This document shows, in pieces, positions 23,927-32,617 of a DNA stretch of 36,803 bases. The position numbers were made by a program, and so were the translations under genes. The notes beneath the pieces are model-generated. The model did no database searches. It saw only the letters and a program-made list of their open reading frames with translations, and was not told where the DNA came from. Source of the stretch: Chloroflexi bacterium UBA5177 (lineage in GTDB: Bacteria; Chloroflexota; UBA5177); NCBI GenBank assembly GCA_002413265.1, contig DHWR01000091.1, positions 1 to 36,803 of the forward strand, written 5' to 3'. The first letter of the stretch is position 1. Each line of letters opens with the position of its first letter.

Positions 23927-24583
23927 TCAATCGGGCTTGGCGCCGTCCGGTACGGCAATCTTCCCATCTGGGGACGCGGCGTGGGACGGGAGAATCTCGT
24001 CTACCAGCCCGTACGCGTGCGCCTCTTCCGCCGTGAAATAACGATCTCGCTGAAAATCCTGGACAATCTGATCGTATGGCTGTCCCGTGTACTTTGCCAT
24101 CAGACGGTTGCCTTGCTCTTGCATGTCGAGCAGGTGACGAACGTGGATCTCAACGTCCGGAGCATAGCCTCCAAACCCATAGGCCCCCGCGGGGTGAAAG
24201 TGGATAGTCGCGTTAGGGAGCGCATACCGTTTGCCGGCGGTTCCCGATGCCAGGATCAAGGTAGCCATGCTTCCCGTCATTCCCATGGCTATGGTCGCCA
24301 CATCGGGCTTGATGTGTTTCATGGTGTCGTGGATAGCCATCCCGGCAGTAATAGACCCGCCGCCGCTGGCGATGTACATCTGGACGTCCCGATCCGGGTC
24401 CTCGGACTGTAGAAAAAGTAGCTGCGCCACGACCAGCCCGGCAACGGCGTCGTCGACGGTAATACTGATGAAAATGATCCGCTCGCGTAGTAGCCGTGAG
24501 TAGATATCGAACCCGCGCTCTCCACGGTTTGTGTTCTCGACAACTGTTGGGATAAGGGCCGCGTGCGGCCATCTTTCAGACAT
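23927..24583 (-). CDS. clpP: Divergent ClpP-family protease subunit
   Basis: A 218-residue serine peptidase of the Clp family, which forms a tetradecameric chamber with a ClpX or ClpC ATPase. The Ser-His-Asp triad can be placed: Ser105 in [10 protein letters not shown], His130 in TIHFHPAG and Asp180 in [11 protein letters not shown]. Around them the sequence departs from the usual ClpP: INSPGGS becomes IASGGGS, and IHQPxGG becomes FHPAGAYG with an extra residue. The hydrophobic docking surface and GKRYALPN are kept. GGAGG CCAACAC precedes the ATG at 24583, which is preferred over 24610. No clpX, tig or lon gene is adjacent, unlike a standard clpP locus. It is probably a second, specialised copy with an unknown ATPase partner. 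Confidence 0.87.
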   Translation of the reverse strand: MSERWPHAALIPTVVENTNRGERGFDIYSRLLRERIIFISITVDDAVAGLVVAQLLFLQSEDPDRDVQMYIASGGGSITAGMAIHDTMKHIKPDVATIAMGMTGSMATLILASGTAGKRYALPNATIHFHPAGAYGFGGYAPDVEIHVRHLLDMQEQGNRLMAKYTGQPYDQIVQDFQRDRYFTAEEAHAYGLVDEILPSHAASPDGKIAVPDGAKPD

Positions 24584-24693
24584 GTGTTGGCCTCCAGACG
24601 AACCGCCCATTGTACAGGGGGCCCGGCGGCCCGCCGTGCTCGAGAGCCGTGATAGGCGAGCCGCGAAGTGCGATCGTCCACGCTCTTGTGAGC

Positions 24694-26250
24694 TTACTTC
24701 TCGGCGTTCTGGCGAAGCTTGAAACGCTGGATCTTCCCCGTCGAAGTTTTAGGCAGCTCTGACACGAACTCGATCCAGCGAGGGTACTTGTAGGTAGCGA
24801 TTCGTCCCTTCACGAAGTCTCGAATCTCGCCGGCCAGCTCGTCTCCCGCCATCGACGGATCGTTCAGAACCACAAACGCCTTCGGCTTGACCAGCGTGTC
24901 GTCGTCTCGAGCTCCTACCACTGCACACTCCAGAACACCTGGGAACTCGACAATCGTGGACTCCACCTCGGTCGGAGACACCCAGATGCCCCCCACCTTC
25001 AGCATGTCGTCGGCTCGGCCGGCGTACCAGTAGTAGCCGTCCTCGTCAATCCGGTACTTGTCGCCGGTGCGAATCCATTCGCCCACAATGGCCCGCTTGC
25101 TTGCCTCGTGCTTGTTCCAGTAGTAGGCGCACGTGCTGTCGCCTCGCACCGTCAGGTTTCCGACGCTGCCATCGGCTGCCGGTGAGCCGTCATCGTCCAC
25201 GATCTTGAGCTCGTAGCCAGGCACTGGCTTACCGCTCGAGCCGGGACGTATGTCGCCCTCGCGGTTCGATAGAAAGATATGAAGCACTTCCGTTGAACCA
25301 ATCCCATCCAGAATGTCGATGCCGAAACGCTCCCGCCAGCGAGTGAAGAGACTCGCCGGCAGAGCTTCCCCCGCGGAAACGGCAAGACGAACGCTCGATA
25401 TATCGATGGCCTGATCCTGCTCAGCCGCTCGCAGCATCGCTGCGTACGCCGTGGGCACGGCAAAGAACAAGCTGGGACGGTACGTTGCCACAACATCAAA
25501 CACCGCTCCGGGCTGAGGGCGCCCGGGGTACAGAACCGTCGTCGCTCCGGCCCCGAGCGGGCAGTAAAGCGCGTTGCCTAGTCCGTAGGCAAAGTAGAGC
25601 TTTGCAACCGAAAAGGTTCGGTCGGCGCTTGAAAGATTGAGAATTCCCTTCGCGTATAGCTGGTAACAGAAAACCATGTCGTGATGCAGATGAACGGCTG
25701 CCCGCGGACGGCCGGTGGTCCCTGACGTGTACAACCAGAAGGCAACGTCGTCCCTGCTCGTAATCGCCGGTTCCAGCTCCCGCCCCTGCCGTGCCACCAG
25801 CTCGTCGAATGATTGATACCCGGGCGCCTCGCCCACCACCAGGACCTGCTCGAGGTGAGGGCTCCTGCCGGCGGCATCTCGCAGCGAAGGCAGCAGCTCC
25901 GCGCTGACCACGAGTACTCGCGCGCGGCTATCCGCCAGAAAGTACTCGTAGTCCTGGGGTTTGAGCATGGTGTTTACGGGAACCGGCACTGCTCCGATCT
26001 TCATCGCTCCAAAGAAGCAGTATGCGAATTCCGGGCCATCCAGCAGAGCTAGCAGTACCCGCTGCTCCATCTGAACTCCCAACTGAAGGAGCGCATTTCC
26101 TGCGCGATTCACGTTTTCCGCAAGCTCCCGGTACGAGATCTCGCGATCCTCTGCGAGGATCGCAGGCTCGTCGGCTCGGCCCTCCTCCAGGTTCCTATCC
26201 ACGAAATAGGCTGCCGCGTTGAACGATTCCGGAACATCTATCTCCGACAC
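24694..26250 (-). CDS. Benzoate-CoA ligase family acyl-CoA synthetase
   Basis: A 518-residue ANL-superfamily enzyme that activates a carboxylate with ATP and then CoA. The family-specific [32 protein letters not shown] and [16 protein letters not shown] place it in the benzoate-CoA ligase group (BadA/BclA type). The phosphate loop is [14 protein letters not shown] (174-187), with Arg-Ala-Ala where benzoate ligases usually have Lys-Gly-Val. The A8 region [12 protein letters not shown] and the acceptor lysine Lys506 in [14 protein letters not shown] are intact. The GTG start at 26250 has AAGGAG six bases upstream. No ring-reducing or aromatic degradation genes are nearby, so the aromatic substrate is an inference. 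It is a single gene, co-directional with the ClpP gene downstream. Confidence 0.85.
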   Translation of the reverse strand: MSEIDVPESFNAAAYFVDRNLEEGRADEPAILAEDREISYRELAENVNRAGNALLQLGVQMEQRVLLALLDGPEFAYCFFGAMKIGAVPVPVNTMLKPQDYEYFLADSRARVLVVSAELLPSLRDAAGRSPHLEQVLVVGEAPGYQSFDELVARQGRELEPAITSRDDVAFWLYTSGTTGRPRAAVHLHHDMVFCYQLYAKGILNLSSADRTFSVAKLYFAYGLGNALYCPLGAGATTVLYPGRPQPGAVFDVVATYRPSLFFAVPTAYAAMLRAAEQDQAIDISSVRLAVSAGEALPASLFTRWRERFGIDILDGIGSTEVLHIFLSNREGDIRPGSSGKPVPGYELKIVDDDGSPAADGSVGNLTVRGDSTCAYYWNKHEASKRAIVGEWIRTGDKYRIDEDGYYWYAGRADDMLKVGGIWVSPTEVESTIVEFPGVLECAVVGARDDDTLVKPKAFVVLNDPSMAGDELAGEIRDFVKGRIATYKYPRWIEFVSELPKTSTGKIQRFKLRQNAEK

Positions 26251-26446
26251 GAAAGACTCCTTGGACGTGGGTCGCTTCCTGGGACAGCCTCAATCGAACG
26301 CGGTTACTTCTGCCGGCGAGCGCTCAGACTCCTGCGCGCCACACCCTCAAAAATGCTTCTTTCGAACCATAGACACGAGGCAACTTCCATGGTTGAATTG
26401 CACAACGTGTTTCTGTGTTTGTGTCCCTACCCTATAAGGAGAAATC

Positions 26447-26650
26447 ATGACGCACTTCCTCCTCACGCAGCAGAATAAGCTGCGCGAGATGGTGGAGACC
26501 CTCCTCAATCGTGAGGAAGGTCAGGACATGGTTGAGTATGCGCTGCTCGCGGCGTTGATCTCGATCGTGGCCATTGCCATCATCATCTTGCTTGGCCCGT
26601 ACCTGAAGGATCTCTTCCAGGACGTGGTCAACGCCCTCGGCACCACATAG
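26447..26650 (+). CDS. flp: Flp/Fap-type pilin (class IVb)
   Basis: A 67-residue precursor of a type IVb pilin, secreted and assembled by the Tad machinery. A short basic leader ends at Gly25, followed by QDMVEYALLAALISIVAIAIIILLGPYL, which contains the family GQxxxEY cleavage site with the fifth-position Glu and the hydrophobic helix. The tail is only about 15 residues, usual for Flp. TAAGGAGAAATC before the ATG is an excellent ribosome site. No prepilin peptidase, TadA ATPase or secretin lies beside it, so assembly would rely on genes elsewhere. The gene is monocistronic, bounded by a strong terminator at 26668, and the next gene is convergent. Confidence 0.93.
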   Translation: MTHFLLTQQNKLREMVETLLNREEGQDMVEYALLAALISIVAIAIIILLGPYLKDLFQDVVNALGTT

Positions 26651-26667
26651 GCCTCTGAGGGAACAAG

Positions 26668-26696
26668 AAGGGGAGCCCGAAACGGGCTCCCCTTTT
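26668..26696 (+). terminator. Intrinsic terminator of the Flp pilin gene
   Basis: A 10-bp GC-rich stem GGGGAGCCCG/CGGGCTCCCC with an AAA loop, extended by two A-T pairs and followed by a TTTT run (26693-26696). It begins 18 bases after the pilin stop and is one of the clearest terminators in the window. Confidence 0.9.
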
Positions 26697-26774
26697 CACT
26701 TTCTCCAACTTCGCGGTTTCGAGACAGTTCTCGGCCCGCGTTGACGGCCAGGTTGATCTGTTTAGCGCAGTGAA

Positions 26775-26814
26775 GGGCACCCCCAAAGGGGTGCGGCTAC
26801 AGGGTGCGGCTACA
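26775..26814. repeat. REP-like palindromic element, copy 2 plus a half copy
   Basis: The 24-base unit GCACCCC-CAAA-GGGGTGC-GGCTAC has a perfect 7-bp stem with a four-base loop. It is followed at once by a second GGGTGCGGCTACAG half unit. It shares 21 of 24 bases with the element at 1407-1430 and sits between the pilin terminator and the convergent hybrid kinase gene. Confidence 0.5.
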
Positions 26815-26838
26815 GCGGGTTGGTTCGGTGTGTGTCAG

Positions 26839-29800
26839 CTACGCCGAGGGACTCTCGGCTGTCTCTTTGTCCTTGATGACCAGCCAGCGGTCGAGCACCT
26901 CCACGATCGTATGCCGCGTCACAGGCTTCGCCACGTAGTCGTCCATTCCCGCGGCGATGCAATTCTCGCGGTCCCCGGACATGGCGTTTGCCGTCATGGC
27001 GATCACCGGAACATGGCTGTCGGTGGTGACCTCAATGCCTCGTATCTGTCGAGTGGCCTCGTAGCCATCCATCTCCGGCATTTGGCAATCCATGAATATG
27101 AGGTCGTACCGTTGTGGATCGTAAGTGAAGGTCTTTACCGCCTGCACGCCGTTGCTCACTATGTGAACTGAGTGACCCAGCTTCTCCAGCTGGCGCAGGG
27201 TCATGATCTGGTTGTTCGGGTTGTCTTCTACGACCAACAGCAGCGCTCCGGTTCTGACGATGGGAACGTTCGCCGTGGAGAGCGCGGACGCAGCCTGGTC
27301 CGGCCTCGTCTCCTCCGCCCGAGCGATCTGTTCCGTCACCGGCTCCGATCCGAGCACCGCGAGCGCGATGGCTGCCTCAACTTGAGAGCGCTTTACCGGC
27401 TTCGTCAGATAGGCCGCGAATTTTGCACCCTCGCCGTGCCGTTTGTCTCTTGCTGACAGAAGGATGACTGGGGTGCTGCTGAGACGGGCGAGTAGCTCCA
27501 TGTCAGACACATCCGACTGCGTGATGACCACGTTGTACCGGCTCTGATCGGCGGCCTGGGACATCAAGTCCAGCGCCTCTCGACCACTACCGGCCGAGTC
27601 GCTGCTGACTCCAGAGACCCTGAGTATGTCGGTCAGTACCGACCGGCTGGTCTCGCTCCCACCCACGACCAGAGCCCGCAAGCCGTACAACCCGGACCGT
27701 CTCGGATCGGGACGCTCAGCGGCAGCTTCGGGCATGTCGAATCGCGCGGTGAACCAGAACGTAGAGCCTTGATCTTCGCTGCTCTCTACGCCCACTTCGC
27801 CGCCCATCATCTCTGCCAGGCGCTTGCAGATCGCCAGCCCGAGGCCCGTGCCTCCGTATTTGCGAGTGGTCGAACCATCCGCTTGAACGAATGCTTGGAA
27901 GAGCCGGTCCTGAGCCGCGGCGGACAATCCAATGCCGGTGTCGGTCACCGTAAAGCGAACGATGCCACTTCCCTCGCCCTGCCGATCCAGGGAGGCTCGC
28001 ACGACCACGTCGCCGCTCTCCGTGAACTTTACGGCGTTGCTGATCAAATTAAGGAGGATCTGCCTCACTCTGCCCGGATCTCCTCGCAGAACGTCCGGCA
28101 CCCCGCTCGAGACATGCGTCATGAGCGACAGTCCTTTTTCACGCGCTCGCGCCGCCATGAGCTCCGCGGCTCCTTCGACCACTTCGGTCGGACTGAAGTC
28201 CAGGCTCTCGAGAACAACCTTATCGGCTTCCATCTTCGAGAAGTCGAGAATGTCGTTGATGATCCGCAAAAGCTCTTGCGCCGAGTTTTCTACCACCGTC
28301 ACGTACTCGAGCTGCTCGCCGTCGAGTCGAGTGTCACGCAGCAGTTCATTCATGCCGATGATGCCGTTCATCGGTGTGCGGATCTCGTGACTCATGGTGG
28401 CCAGGAACTCCGACTTGAGTCGCGAGGATTCAAGCGCCTGATCGCGCGCCGTGGCGAGGTCCTCCTCCATCCGTTTGCGCTCGGTCAGGTCCGTCGCCAC
28501 CATGATCGCGCCCACCACCCTGCCGTCGACGCGACGTGGAACGTGCGTGTTGAGCACGAACAGCAGACGGCCGTCGGCCGCTTCGACGTGGGTCTCGTAC
28601 GCCGAGGCTCGACCATCGGCCTCCGCTTCAAACGCTTCGCGCAGCACCTCGTGATCGTCCTCTAACGTGAAGTCGAACGGTGACGAGCCAATCAGCTCTT
28701 CGGGCTTGCGTGCCAGCATACGGCCGTACGCAGGGTTCACGAATTCGAAGCGCCCATCGGCGTCGGTGACCGCCAGCCCCTGGCCCATACTGTTCATCAC
28801 CTGAAGGGCGAAATCCCGCTGGACTTCCACTTCGCGTTCGGCTCTGCGCTGAGCGGTGACGTCTGCATAGATGACCAGCATGCCCTGCGGACGATCTCGA
28901 GTATCCCGAATTGGGGCCGCCGACATGTACATGTCGAGTGTCTTTCCTGACATGGACCGGCGAGTGACCGGCACGTTGGTGATTGTTTCACCTGCCATGG
29001 CTCGGGCGCGGAAGTCGCTCTCGGCACCGGCGTACGGCCCCGGCTGACCGTGCACGTCGTCCTCAGACCACTCGAAAGTAGCCGTTGCCGCCTCGTTCCA
29101 GGTCACCACATTTCCGCTGAGATCCAGCGTCATGATGGGTAGAGGCGAGGCTTGAACCACGCCTCTGATTACCTGGGCTGCCTCACTCATCGCGCGCGCT
29201 TCTCGCAGCTGCTCCTGGAACTGCTTGCGCTCGGTTATGTCTTCGATCATCACGATGCCGTGTCTAGCTTCGGCAGTCTGAGAGGGTCGAACGACCGACA
29301 TGGTCAGGTTGGCCCACATCGCGGAGCCATCTCTCTTCACGTAACGCATCTCACCGTTGAACTGCTCGGACTGCCCGTCCAACAAGCTCTTGAGGGCTGA
29401 TCGACTAGCCTCTACATCGTCGGGATGCGTCACCCAAAAGAGGTCGTGTCCAAACAATTCCTCGCGCTGATATCCCAGCATGGAAGCGAGCTCCTCGTTG
29501 ATGACCCGGAACCGGCCCTCTCGATCTGTATGGCCAACGCCGATCGGAGCCTGGTCGAACGTCAACCGGAACAAGTCTTCGACATCGCGCATGACGACGC
29601 TTCCGGTCTGTTTGTGCTCCGTTACATCCTGGAGCTCACCGGCGATGAACCAAGGGCGGCCCTCACTGTCGTTGATCACCGACACCTGCATGAACCCGTA
29701 CAGAATCTGCTGATTCCCTCGTTCGAACTTCTTCTCAATCTCGTACGAAGACCGCTTGCCGGTGATCATCTCGCGAACTAGATCGGCATCGTTGTGACGA

Positions 29801-30189
29801 TCGTTCTGCGTCACGAAGTCATCGAGAAACTTCCCGATCAGATCGTCCTCGCGATAGCCGAGCATTCGCTGGAACGCCGGATTGGTCTGAACGATGCGTC
29901 CTGACGTTTCCGTCAGAAACAGGCCGCCCACCGCCCCATAAGCCAGCGCCTGAAGCCGCGTCTCGCGATCGACGACGTCCGTGTCCTCTTGCTGGTTTGC
30001 TTGTTTCGGCTTCTGTCCCCTTTTGCCCGTGAAGAGCAGCCAGAGCGCAGACAGGATACACAGCACCCCACCGGCCGCCACCGCGTCCTTCCACCAGCTC
30101 GGGTGAGTGAGGAATAAGACGATGCACAGCGCTCCGAACACTATTAAGAAGAGTGCAACCGGGTAGCGCACCTTAGACGGGTTCGACAT
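26839..30189 (-). CDS. BarA-like hybrid sensor kinase: 2 TM, 4 PAS, HisKA, HATPase, two receivers
   Basis: A 1116-residue membrane-anchored signalling protein. Two TM helices lie near residues 9-30 and 36-56. Four PAS/PAC units follow at about 75-195, 200-325, 335-450 and 465-585, each ending in a DITERK-like motif. The HisKA box [17 protein letters not shown] has His601, and the HATPase_c boxes [18 protein letters not shown] and [10 protein letters not shown] are intact. The first receiver (about 835-955) is degenerate. Its acidic pair is replaced (LVVGGSETS) and Gln891 sits where the phospho-acceptor Asp belongs (NVVITQSDV). The second receiver (about 985-1105) is canonical, with VVEDNPNNQ and Asp1034 in [21 protein letters not shown] precedes the ATG at 30189, which is preferred to an in-frame GTG at 30201. 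Output partners are not adjacent, and the PAS ligands are unknown. Confidence 0.93.
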   Translation of the reverse strand: MSNPSKVRYPVALFLIVFGALCIVLFLTHPSWWKDAVAAGGVLCILSALWLLFTGKRGQKPKQANQQEDTDVVDRETRLQALAYGAVGGLFLTETSGRIVQTNPAFQRMLGYREDDLIGKFLDDFVTQNDRHNDADLVREMITGKRSSYEIEKKFERGNQQILYGFMQVSVINDSEGRPWFIAGELQDVTEHKQTGSVVMRDVEDLFRLTFDQAPIGVGHTDREGRFRVINEELASMLGYQREELFGHDLFWVTHPDDVEASRSALKSLLDGQSEQFNGEMRYVKRDGSAMWANLTMSVVRPSQTAEARHGIVMIEDITERKQFQEQLREARAMSEAAQVIRGVVQASPLPIMTLDLSGNVVTWNEAATATFEWSEDDVHGQPGPYAGAESDFRARAMAGETITNVPVTRRSMSGKTLDMYMSAAPIRDTRDRPQGMLVIYADVTAQRRAEREVEVQRDFALQVMNSMGQGLAVTDADGRFEFVNPAYGRMLARKPEELIGSSPFDFTLEDDHEVLREAFEAEADGRASAYETHVEAADGRLLFVLNTHVPRRVDGRVVGAIMVATDLTERKRMEEDLATARDQALESSRLKSEFLATMSHEIRTPMNGIIGMNELLRDTRLDGEQLEYVTVVENSAQELLRIINDILDFSKMEADKVVLESLDFSPTEVVEGAAELMAARAREKGLSLMTHVSSGVPDVLRGDPGRVRQILLNLISNAVKFTESGDVVVRASLDRQGEGSGIVRFTVTDTGIGLSAAAQDRLFQAFVQADGSTTRKYGGTGLGLAICKRLAEMMGGEVGVESSEDQGSTFWFTARFDMPEAAAERPDPRRSGLYGLRALVVGGSETSRSVLTDILRVSGVSSDSAGSGREALDLMSQAADQSRYNVVITQSDVSDMELLARLSSTPVILLSARDKRHGEGAKFAAYLTKPVKRSQVEAAIALAVLGSEPVTEQIARAEETRPDQAASALSTANVPIVRTGALLLVVEDNPNNQIMTLRQLEKLGHSVHIVSNGVQAVKTFTYDPQRYDLIFMDCQMPEMDGYEATRQIRGIEVTTDSHVPVIAMTANAMSGDRENCIAAGMDDYVAKPVTRHTIVEVLDRWLVIKDKETAESPSA

Positions 30190-30350
30190 TGGTCCCTCCA
30201 CTTACCGGGTGCGCTCTCCTCGGCCGCGCTTCACCACGGTGATCATACCAAGCCCAGTGAAAGAACAGTACATGGCCGGAGAGCGCGAATCAAGGACTCC
30301 CGCCCCCATACGGAGGGTGACTTTGGTCAGGCAGTCGGCGGCATAGGTGC

Positions 30351-30383
30351 GAGCCGGACACGCGGCAGGGCTGTGTCCGGCTC
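30351..30383. repeat. Perfect 11-bp inverted repeat
   Basis: GAGCCGGACAC and GTGTCCGGCTC flank an 11-base loop. No T-run follows on either strand, so it is not a plain terminator. It could be an operator or RNA hairpin in the kinase leader. Confidence 0.45.
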
Positions 30384-30399
30384 GATGGCAACCAGAGAG

Positions 30400-30426
30400 A
30401 AAAATGGAGGGAGAGCGAACCCTCCA
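30400..30426 (-). terminator. Intrinsic terminator downstream of OsmC
   Basis: On the minus strand TGGAGGG pairs with CCCTCCA across an eight-base loop and is followed directly by TTTTT. It lies about 100 bases after the OsmC stop. A second outer pairing (CCAGAGAGAA/TTCTTTCTGG) could compete with or extend the stem. Confidence 0.65.
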
Positions 30427-30523
30427 CCGGAACTTCTTTCTGGCTGTCCAATGCATATACGCAGCGGGGTCACACACGGACTACCAGCAGGCTCCTTTCG
30501 TCCGGCGGAAGCCGCGAGGGGCT

Positions 30524-30958
30524 CTAATCAGCCGGTTCTGAGGGTCTTACTTCGAAGGAGCTTGTGATTTCGGTGGCTCTGACCAGCATCGCGTACGCCG
30601 AGCAATATTTTTGCTCGGAAAGCTCGATAGCCCGACGAACCGCTTCATCCGGCAGATCGGGTGCGTAAAGGAGGTGGTGAATCCTAATAGACGTGTACAC
30701 GTGAGGGTGTTCGGCGGCCTGTGTTCCCGAAACGTTCACCGTGTACGCCTCAACCGTGAGCCGTTTCTTGCGCAGTATTGAGATGACGTCCATGCCCGTG
30801 CAGCTCCCCAGGGACACCAGGAGAAGCTCCATGGGTCTCCAGCCGCGGCCGGTACCTCCAAACCCCGGAGAGCTGTCCATGTGTACGGAGAGCCCGTCCT
30901 CCCCGCTCGACTCGAAATGCAAGCCTTCGAGGAGCCTGACCTCCACCGTACGGTCCAT
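30524..30958 (-). CDS. OsmC/Ohr family peroxiredoxin-like protein
   Basis: A 144-residue cytoplasmic protein of the OsmC superfamily, thiol peroxidases that reduce organic hydroperoxides. The two reactive cysteines are present: Cys53 in LGSCTGMDVISIL and Cys119 in SEQKYCSAYAML, on the usual two helices. FGGTGRGWRPMELLLVSLG is the family signature ahead of the first cysteine. It belongs to the YhfA-like OsmC branch rather than the Ohr type. A purine-rich AAAAGGAAGG precedes the ATG. It stands alone between the AI-2E permease and a terminator. Oxidative-stress response is known for the family; regulation here is not visible. Confidence 0.9.
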   Translation of the reverse strand: MDRTVEVRLLEGLHFESSGEDGLSVHMDSSPGFGGTGRGWRPMELLLVSLGSCTGMDVISILRKKRLTVEAYTVNVSGTQAAEHPHVYTSIRIHHLLYAPDLPDEAVRRAIELSEQKYCSAYAMLVRATEITSSFEVRPSEPAD

Positions 30959-31002
30959 TTACCTTCCTTTTGTTAGCGCGCTGCAGTCGAAACCGATGTC
31001 GA

Positions 31003-32211
31003 TCAGGATTTAGCGGCCGGTTGCTCGCCCGCCGCCGCGTCCATCTCACCCTCCACGGTTCGACCCACCACCTTGGCGACCATCTCTGGGCTCATTCCCC
31101 CGCGAGCTTCTCGCCAAGCGGCAGTAAGCGTCGCTTGTAAAAGCCCGGCCAGAGGCGCGCCGAACAGAGCTCCCCAAAAGCCGAACAGCTCCGTCCCGGC
31201 TACCAAGGCGATGATTGCCGTTGCCGGATGGATACCTATCGCCTCGCCCATTATGCGCGGGCCCACGACGTCTCCCTCGACGACGTGAACGAAAGCAAAG
31301 TAGCCCAGAACCACCAATGCCAGAACCCATCCCTGAAACAGGGCGATGGTGACGCACACGGCACCCGAGACAAGCACCCCGACAACCGGCACGAATTCCA
31401 TGAAGAAGGCAAGGACCCCGAGCAGGGCGGCATACGGAACGTGCAGCACTGCCATACCCACGCCAACCAGAACACCGATCAGGGTGGCGAGTGTCAACGT
31501 TCCTCGTATGTAGCCTCCGATCACCCTGTTGATCGCACCGAGAGCTCGATTGATGCTCCGCTCATGCGCGTCCGGGGTTTCTCTTCGAAGCGCATCCGCC
31601 AGGCGTGGTCCGTTCGCGGTGAGGTAGATGCTCAAGATCAGCACGAGAATGAAGTCCACAATGGTCCCGAGGATGCTCGTCAGGATGCCGAGTGAGTCCT
31701 TTGCCGCGGTGGTCCCAATGCTCTGCAGATAGGTAATGGACTGAGCACGAGCGTGCGTGAGGTCGGCATTTTTCACTCCGAACGGCTTCAGCAAACGCAG
31801 TAGCTGAGGCTGGTAGGTATGAACCCGAGCGGCGTACTCAGGCAGTGCGTGCACCAGCGTGGTCGCCTGCGTGGCAACGTTCGTGACGAGGAGCGCGCCG
31901 AGACCGAAGACGATGCCGAAGCCCAGCACGTAAGCGGTTGCGATCGCCGCCATGCGTGGCATTCGCCGCTCCAGAAAGCCCACAAGAGGAGTCATGGCAA
32001 ACGCAATGATCCCCGCCAGGACGATCGTGAGGATCGTCCTGACAATGTGGCTCATGAGCCAGAGGATGACTGCGGCGACTGCCAGCCACGCGAGGATAGT
32101 CAGCGGCACAAAAAGAGCCCGTTGCCAGTCGATGTCTCGGTCCCACAGCGGCCTCGAGATGCGGACAGGCTCGGGTGCCCCCGGGCCTATACGGTGGTCG
32201 TCCTTAGTCAT
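31003..32211 (-). CDS. AI-2E family transporter (PerM/YdiK type)
   Basis: A 402-residue polytopic membrane protein of the UPF0118/AI-2E exporter family. The N-terminal pair of helices (about residues 34-75) reads FVPLTILAWLAVAAVILWL and LTIVLAGIIAFAMTPLVGFLERR. A soluble bundle follows (about 120-200), and the C-terminal hydrophobic core holds LGVLAFFMEFVPVVGVLVSG and GDVVGPRIMGEAIGIHPATAIIALVAG. The latter, with PxxMGxxxxxHP, is the family signature. Proteins of this family move autoinducer-2, Na+ or other solutes; the substrate here is unknown. The ATG at 32211 overlaps the preceding zinc-ribbon gene by 8 bases (ATGACTAA), so a much longer upstream frame to 32607 is spurious. It lies 44 bases upstream of the OsmC gene. 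Confidence 0.9.
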   Translation of the reverse strand: MTKDDHRIGPGAPEPVRISRPLWDRDIDWQRALFVPLTILAWLAVAAVILWLMSHIVRTILTIVLAGIIAFAMTPLVGFLERRMPRMAAIATAYVLGFGIVFGLGALLVTNVATQATTLVHALPEYAARVHTYQPQLLRLLKPFGVKNADLTHARAQSITYLQSIGTTAAKDSLGILTSILGTIVDFILVLILSIYLTANGPRLADALRRETPDAHERSINRALGAINRVIGGYIRGTLTLATLIGVLVGVGMAVLHVPYAALLGVLAFFMEFVPVVGVLVSGAVCVTIALFQGWVLALVVLGYFAFVHVVEGDVVGPRIMGEAIGIHPATAIIALVAGTELFGFWGALFGAPLAGLLQATLTAAWREARGGMSPEMVAKVVGRTVEGEMDAAAGEQPAAKS

Positions 32212-32371
32212 CGACTTGGAAGGGACAGCTCTCGCTCTGGCAAACCGCGAGGTGGTAAAAGCCTCTGTCCTGGGCCCGCCGCGTGCGCATGACCCACAGA
32301 ATCTCTCCGCACTCGGGGCACGAAAGATCTGAGCTGAGCTGCACCCAGCGCACTGCCTCGGCCTCCTCCAT
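32204..32371 (-). CDS. Small zinc-ribbon protein
   Basis: About 55 residues from the ATG at 32371. CPECGEILWVMRT and VCQSESCPF supply a C-x2-C / C-x4-C zinc site. The start is not certain: the frame stays open to a TTG at 32500, giving 98 residues, but that part covers a likely TATACT promoter box. No strong ribosome site is seen before either. Its stop overlaps the AI-2E permease start by 8 bases, implying coupled translation and perhaps regulation of that gene. I do not recognise a named family. Confidence 0.5.
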   Translation of the reverse strand: MEEAEAVRWVQLSSDLSCPECGEILWVMRTRRAQDRGFYHLAVCQSESCPFQVDD

Positions 32372-32463
32372 CCCGGACGGCACTCGATCGAACCAGGAAT
32401 CGATCTGACTGAATATTGGCAAGGCGCTGACCGTGAGCCACCCCCGAACGAATTCCGTGCCCG

Positions 32464-32469
32464 AGTATA
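32464..32469 (-). promoter_or_regulatory. Candidate -10 box for the zinc-ribbon/AI-2E operon
   Basis: TATACT on the minus strand, about 90 bases before the ATG at 32371. A -35 near the usual distance is weak. If real, it rules out the long TTG start of the zinc-ribbon gene. Confidence 0.3.
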
Positions 32470-32617
32470 AGTCAGCCGCGCGGAACGCTCGCGGGCCCAA
32501 TAGGCACCGCGACAGACGAAGAAGCCGTTGGCCAGCCTATGGTCATGTCGATCCGCCCTGCGGTACATTTGCGCATTCGCAGGCGGTACTGCCGACAGAG
32601 GGGGCACAGAAGGCGCA

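Larger units (their letters stand above)
30190..30523. other. 334-base intergenic stretch between OsmC and hybrid kinase genes
   Basis: This is the largest gene-free stretch in the window. It holds a minus-strand intrinsic terminator (30400-30426) and an 11-bp perfect inverted repeat (30351-30383). An outer pairing, CCAGAGAGAA with TTCTTTCTGG, brackets the terminator stem. The kinase promoter should lie in the 30190-30340 part, but I see no convincing -35/-10 pair. No coding sequence with recognisable features is visible in it. Confidence 0.6.

Noticed and set aside
27769-28665. Long open frame on the plus strand opposite the hybrid kinase
   Set aside because: It runs antisense to clear HisKA/HATPase/PAS sequence, its product has no recognisable motif, and it has no ribosome site of note. 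It is a codon-bias shadow.
30384-30440. GGCAACC and GGAGGGA pieces reminiscent of a SAM riboswitch
   Set aside because: The order and spacing of the motifs do not match SAM-I or SAM-IV, and the stem with T5 on the minus strand explains the region better as a terminator.
32212-32607. N-terminal extension of the AI-2E permease frame
   Set aside because: The extra residues are unlike the family, overlap a separate zinc-ribbon gene in another frame, and the ATG at 32211 has the overlapping ATGACTAA junction.
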